A stretch of 9,487 nucleotides of DNA. It comes from Prevotellaceae bacterium UBA6858 (GTDB lineage: Bacteria > Bacteroidota > Bacteroidia > Bacteroidales > Bacteroidaceae). Shown here piece by piece: positions 6,068-9,487 of the stretch (within the stretch, counting starts at the first letter, position 1; every line of letters starts with the position of its first letter). The stretch covers positions 1 to 9,487 of the forward strand of contig DKDC01000008.1 of the NCBI GenBank assembly GCA_002451695.1, written 5' to 3'. The translations under genes were made by a program, and so were the position numbers. The notes beneath the pieces are model-generated. The model searched no databases, was not told the origin of the DNA, and saw only the letters and a list, made by a program, of their open reading frames with translations.

Positions 6068-8365
6068 ATGCGCAAGAAAACATTTCTTATCCTATTAATG
6101 CTCGCTGCGGTGTTTGCGGCGCAAGCCGAAAGCCGCTGGACATTCTACGGGGCATACCACAACTCGCTTGCCAACATCCCGGCGTGCGGCAAAGTGTTCT
6201 CGCTCTGCGACGGCTCCATATTCTCATACTCACCTTCCGACAGCGAAGCCAAGATTTACGACAAGACCACAGGACTTGGCGACGCCGACATAAAACACAT
6301 GGCCTACTGCGAGGAACTGGAATGTTTCGTGCTTGTATATTCCAATTCCAATATCGATATCTTTTTCCCCGGGCAGGACAAAATGTCAAACCTCCCTCAG
6401 CTTATGAACAGCGCACTTGCCGACAAGACGGTAAACGACATAACCGTTTCGGGCAAAAAAGCCTACATAGCCACAAATTCGGGCGTTTCGGTACTCGACA
6501 TTTCCCGCCTTGAGTTTTCCAAAACATACGGAATCGGCACTGTCAGCAGTGCAGTCCGTCTGAACGGCAAAATTCTGGCAGCCACTCCCTCGGGAGTAAT
6601 GCAGGGGAACGAAGCGGAAAATCTTCTTGACCCCTCAAAATGGTCCAAGCTCAACGACCCGGCTTTCACAAAGCTTAGAGTTTTGGGGGACAGGCTTTAC
6701 GCCCAAGCCCAGCACGTCTTTGAGATAAACCCGTCAACCGGCGTTTTTGTGGCGATAGACAATGTTCCCGCCACGTTTTTCTGCGCCGACAACGCCTCAT
6801 ATATGTTCTTCGGCAATTCCGATGCCGCCTACGCCGTGTCGCCCGATGGAACAAAAACCAAGATATGCGGCAGCAACCCGTTCAAATATCTCTCCTACTC
6901 CGACGGCACATATTGGGCAAGCTGCGGCTTCAACGGCATCCAGCCCTACAAGGCCGACGAAACAGGAATGCTCAAAGCAGCGGCAGAAGGCATCACCCTC
7001 AACAGCCCGATACGCAACTATTGCGCATTCATGAATGTAAGTCCGTCAAACCGCATTCTCGTGGCGGGCGGCTCGCTCAACTATAACCGGCAGGACTTCG
7101 CCGGCACGCTCTACAGTTATCAAAACGGAAAATTCTTCAATTTCGAGGACACCGTTTCGTCTCACACAAATATGCTCTACCGCAACCTTACGGGCGTTGC
7201 CGAAGATCCCAATGACCCAGACCGTGTTTTTGCATCTTCCGGCGAAACCGGGCTGTATGAGTTCCGCAACGGCAAGTACGCAAACCATTACGATTACCGC
7301 AACAGCCTTTTGCAAACTGTCCTGCCCAACGCCTGGCAGCCTTTCATGTACGTCAGGACAGGCGGCTTGCAGTTTGACAGCGACGGGAACCTGTGGATGC
7401 TCAACAGCGAGGTTGACACCGTTTTGAAAATAATGATGCGCGACGGCACATGGCGCAGCATATATATTGACGAGCTGGCAAAATACCCCACGTTCGACCA
7501 CCTTGTTTTCGACAATGACGGCAGGGCGTGGTTTACGCACCGCCGCACCACGAGCAGCCACAACGCCGGCGTGGCGTGCTTGGACGTGAACGGAACTATC
7601 GGCGACACGTCAGACGACACATTCACCTTCCGCTTCCGCTTTACAAACGAGGACGGCACTACCTACACTCCCAACACCGTCGATGCCATTGCCAAGGACA
7701 ACGACGGGCGCATTTGGGTGGGGACTGTCGAAGGCCCTTTCCTCATCAACGACCCCGAAAACTTCGCAAACAGCAACTTCACGTTCGAGCAGGTGAAAGT
7801 TCCGCGCAACGACGGCACGGATTATGCCGACTACCTGCTTACGGGAGTTCCCATCACAGCCATAGCCGTTGACGAGGCAAACCGCAAATGGTTCGGTACC
7901 AACGGCGACGGCGTTTACCTTATCAGTGCCGACAACATCGAGACTGTTCACCATTTCACCACTTCAAATTCCCCGCTGGTTAGCGACAAAATCCTTTCGC
8001 TCGCCGTAAACAGGGAAACAGGCGAGGTTATGATAGGCACAGACAAGGGACTTATGAGCTACAATGCCGGCAAGGTAAGCACAGGAAAGTCGTTCAAGGA
8101 CAAAGACCTCAAGATATATCCCAACCCTGTGCGCCCGGATTTCTACGGAGACGTAACCATCGAGGGACTTCCCTTGGGCGCGGAGGTGAAGATAACAACC
8201 ACGGGGGGGCAGCTTGTGCGCACTGCCAAGACAAGCAACGGTTTCTACAAATGGGACGTTAAGGACAACAGCGGCGCAGGCGTAGGCTCTGGCGTTTACT
8301 ATGTGTTTGCCGTAACGTCTGACGGCAAACACGGCGCACGCGGCCGCATAGTGGTGGTGCGCTGA
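6068..8365 (+). CDS. porZ: PorZ-like type IX secretion system surface protein
   Basis: PorZ in Porphyromonas gingivalis is a surface T9SS component that hands anionic lipopolysaccharide to the PorU sortase, which attaches it to secreted cargo. This 765-residue protein is close to P. gingivalis PorZ in size (about 780). It has a signal peptide (MRKKTF, then a hydrophobic stretch to about 20, likely cut after AQA). The N-terminal beta-propeller has the PorZ-like start WTFYGAYHN and the stretch VLVYSNSNIDIF. A second propeller has two-component-regulator-type blades (DSDGNLWML near 440, DNDGRAWF near 483, DNDGRIWVGT near 548, RKWFGTNGDGVYLI near 610, EVMIGTDKGLMSY near 658). The C-terminal beta-sandwich from KIYPNPVRP (682) to 765 resembles a T9SS sorting domain. 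I chose the ATG at 6068 because it begins the signal peptide; the frame is open to 5993 but that part overlaps rdgB. There is no kinase or receiver domain, so it is not a hybrid sensor. Confidence 0.85.
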   Translation: MRKKTFLILLMLAAVFAAQAESRWTFYGAYHNSLANIPACGKVFSLCDGSIFSYSPSDSEAKIYDKTTGLGDADIKHMAYCEELECFVLVYSNSNIDIFFPGQDKMSNLPQLMNSALADKTVNDITVSGKKAYIATNSGVSVLDISRLEFSKTYGIGTVSSAVRLNGKILAATPSGVMQGNEAENLLDPSKWSKLNDPAFTKLRVLGDRLYAQAQHVFEINPSTGVFVAIDNVPATFFCADNASYMFFGNSDAAYAVSPDGTKTKICGSNPFKYLSYSDGTYWASCGFNGIQPYKADETGMLKAAAEGITLNSPIRNYCAFMNVSPSNRILVAGGSLNYNRQDFAGTLYSYQNGKFFNFEDTVSSHTNMLYRNLTGVAEDPNDPDRVFASSGETGLYEFRNGKYANHYDYRNSLLQTVLPNAWQPFMYVRTGGLQFDSDGNLWMLNSEVDTVLKIMMRDGTWRSIYIDELAKYPTFDHLVFDNDGRAWFTHRRTTSSHNAGVACLDVNGTIGDTSDDTFTFRFRFTNEDGTTYTPNTVDAIAKDNDGRIWVGTVEGPFLINDPENFANSNFTFEQVKVPRNDGTDYADYLLTGVPITAIAVDEANRKWFGTNGDGVYLISADNIETVHHFTTSNSPLVSDKILSLAVNRETGEVMIGTDKGLMSYNAGKVSTGKSFKDKDLKIYPNPVRPDFYGDVTIEGLPLGAEVKITTTGGQLVRTAKTSNGFYKWDVKDNSGAGVGSGVYYVFAVTSDGKHGARGRIVVVR

Positions 8366-8369
8366 AGTC

Positions 8370-9392
8370 ATGGGGCAAATGGCGCGGCACTTCAATGCCA
8401 TAACGCTGGTGAGATGGTTTTTCGCCGTCTCCCTCGTGTGCTTCCACGCCTGTGTGCTTCTGCGCCACAGTTTCATCACCCCGGTAAAGGGACACGCCAT
8501 TGTAAGCGTGTTCTTCGTGTTCAGCGGAATGCTGACATACGAAGGGTTTGCCGCCCGCCCCGGGGCGCGGGCTTTCTATTTGCGCAGGCTGCGGAAACTT
8601 TTCCCGCCATACGCCCTGGTCGTTGTTGCCTGTGCGCTTGCCTTTGCGGCGTTCTCTGTAATGCCGTGCGCCAGCTACTACACTTCACAAGGCTTCTGGA
8701 AATACCTCGCCGCCAACCTCACGTTCCTCAATTTTCTCTCCCCCACCCTTCCCGGAGTGTTTGAAACCCATTCTGTCAATGCGGTCAACTCATCGCTTTG
8801 GACAATGAAAGTGGAGGTGATGTTCTACGCCGCCGCCCCCGCAATCGCGTGGCTTTCACGCCGTTTCCGACCGCTGTGGGTTATAGCGGCGTTGTACGTG
8901 CTTTCGGTTGCCTATGCCGAATTTTTCACCCACCTATACCACGCTTCGGGGGTGGAGAAATATGACGTGCTCCGCCGCCAGTTGCCGGGGCAGATGATGT
9001 ATTTCGCCGCAGGAATGGCGGCGGTGCACCTAAGGGCGGCGTTGCTGCGCCACAAGGCGGCAGCCTTGCCCGCTGGTCTTGCGGTGTGGGGGCTGTGTTC
9101 CGCCTTTTCGCAACTGCGCCCCATAGAGCCGCTCGCCATTGCGTGCGCCATAACCGTTGTGGCGTATGGCAGCCGACGGCTTTCCGCGCTGTCGGCTTCC
9201 GTACCCAACCTCACATACGAGGTGTTCCTGCTGCACTTCCCCATACTGCAAACCTTTGTCGAGCTGAAAGTGTTTGAAAGGCTCGGCTTCGCAACTGCAC
9301 TGATTTCGGCGTTTGCAGTGATAATACTGCTGTCGTATGCAATAAACCGAACCATAAACCGCAAAAAGGCAAACTTGCCGACACAAAAATAA
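8370..9392 (+). CDS. Family-3 membrane acyltransferase (OafA/WecH-like)
   Basis: An integral inner-membrane protein of 340 residues with about ten hydrophobic segments, which fits the acyltransferase-3 family that transfers acetyl or other acyl groups to lipopolysaccharide, peptidoglycan, exopolysaccharide or small molecules. Family marks: R15 and H26 in the first membrane segment (the R-X10-H catalytic pattern), VFFVFSGML (47-55), FYLRRLRKLFPPY (69-81), SSLWTMKVEVMFY (141-153), and FLLHFPI near the C-terminus. There is no extra SGNH domain, so it is the stand-alone form. The start at 8370 is 4 bases after the porZ stop, suggesting translational coupling; an in-frame ATG at 8379 is an alternative. 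The substrate cannot be read from sequence. The PorZ neighbour makes a surface glycan such as A-LPS or O-antigen attractive, but that is inference. Confidence 0.85.
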   Translation: MGQMARHFNAITLVRWFFAVSLVCFHACVLLRHSFITPVKGHAIVSVFFVFSGMLTYEGFAARPGARAFYLRRLRKLFPPYALVVVACALAFAAFSVMPCASYYTSQGFWKYLAANLTFLNFLSPTLPGVFETHSVNAVNSSLWTMKVEVMFYAAAPAIAWLSRRFRPLWVIAALYVLSVAYAEFFTHLYHASGVEKYDVLRRQLPGQMMYFAAGMAAVHLRAALLRHKAAALPAGLAVWGLCSAFSQLRPIEPLAIACAITVVAYGSRRLSALSASVPNLTYEVFLLHFPILQTFVELKVFERLGFATALISAFAVIILLSYAINRTINRKKANLPTQK

Positions 9393-9406
9393 CCTCCTGA
9401 TTACCA

Positions 9407-9422
9407 AAATCTTATCAGATTT
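9407..9422. other. Weak hairpin in the short 3' intergenic region
   Basis: AAATCT (9407-9412) and AGATTT (9417-9422) form a 6-bp, AT-rich inverted repeat around TATC, 14 bases after the acyltransferase stop. Only TTATA-like sequence follows instead of a T-run. It could be a poor terminator or chance; no better terminator for the operon is visible before the window ends. Confidence 0.25.
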
Positions 9423-9442
9423 ATAGTATTCTTTGTTAGGGG

Positions 9443-9487
9443 TTGTTTTTCAAATACTTGCAAAGAATGAAAAAAGGTCTGATGTAG
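9443..9487 (-). repeat. Right copy of the 45-nt inverted repeat, cut by the window end
   Basis: Read on the minus strand from 9487, this begins CTACATCAGACC, then TTTTTTCA, and matches 133-177 at 38 of 45 positions. If the copy continues past the window as the left one does, the stem GTCTGATGTA/TACATCAGAC would be completed outside. The T-run would then terminate leftward transcription from a convergent gene to the right. The completing half is not visible, so the terminator role is inferred; the repeat itself is directly seen. Confidence 0.72.

Noticed and set aside
6068..8365. Hybrid two-component sensor, suggested by the regulator-type propeller blades
   Set aside because: There is no kinase, receiver or DNA-binding domain; the C-terminus is a beta-sandwich sorting-like domain, as in PorZ.
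133..9487. Transposon or genomic island bounded by the inverted repeats
   Set aside because: No transposase, integrase or resolvase is present, the repeats are imperfect, and the genes inside are housekeeping-like. Kept only as an alternative for the repeat finding.

Overview
The window most likely comes from a gut- or oral-type Bacteroidales bacterium (Bacteroidota); I cannot resolve the family. Four things point there: a PorZ-type protein of the type IX secretion system (T9SS), a Bacteroidota-style promoter (-7 TAnnTTTG) before the first gene, starts without usable Shine-Dalgarno sequences, and the sequence style of the SbcC, SbcD and RdgB homologues.

Layout. Positions 1-409 are non-coding and unusually structured: a half-palindrome at the window edge, a 21-bp tandem array, two terminator-like hairpins, two further hairpins and a 9-bp tandem repeat. 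A promoter follows at about 350-382. From 410 to 9392 five genes run on the + strand with gaps of 8, 12, 40 and 4 bases, which looks like one operon: sbcD (410-1657), sbcC (1666-5424), an RdgB/HAM1-type nucleotide pyrophosphatase (5437-6027), a PorZ-like T9SS protein (6068-8365) and a family-3 membrane acyltransferase (8370-9392). The last 95 bases are non-coding and contain an inverted copy of part of the left-hand repeat.

How the genes fit together. SbcC and SbcD form the bacterial Mre11-Rad50-like nuclease that opens DNA hairpins and processes broken ends. RdgB removes deaminated purine nucleotides such as dITP and XTP before they enter DNA, so the first three genes form a genome-maintenance block. 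The last two are a cell-surface block: PorZ delivers anionic lipopolysaccharide to the T9SS sortase in Porphyromonas, and an integral-membrane O-acyltransferase typically decorates surface glycans. The 4-base spacing of these two suggests translational coupling and is the most suggestive functional pairing here.

The most unusual signal is non-coding. A 45-base segment at 133-177 reappears inverted at 9443-9487 with 38 of 45 identical positions. Both copies have their T-run pointing toward the operon, and both ends of the window lie inside palindromic repeats. This looks like a dispersed intergenic element, acting perhaps as terminators that insulate the operon, and the window may be a contig broken at repeats. 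I see no transposase, integrase, CRISPR array, tRNA or rRNA.
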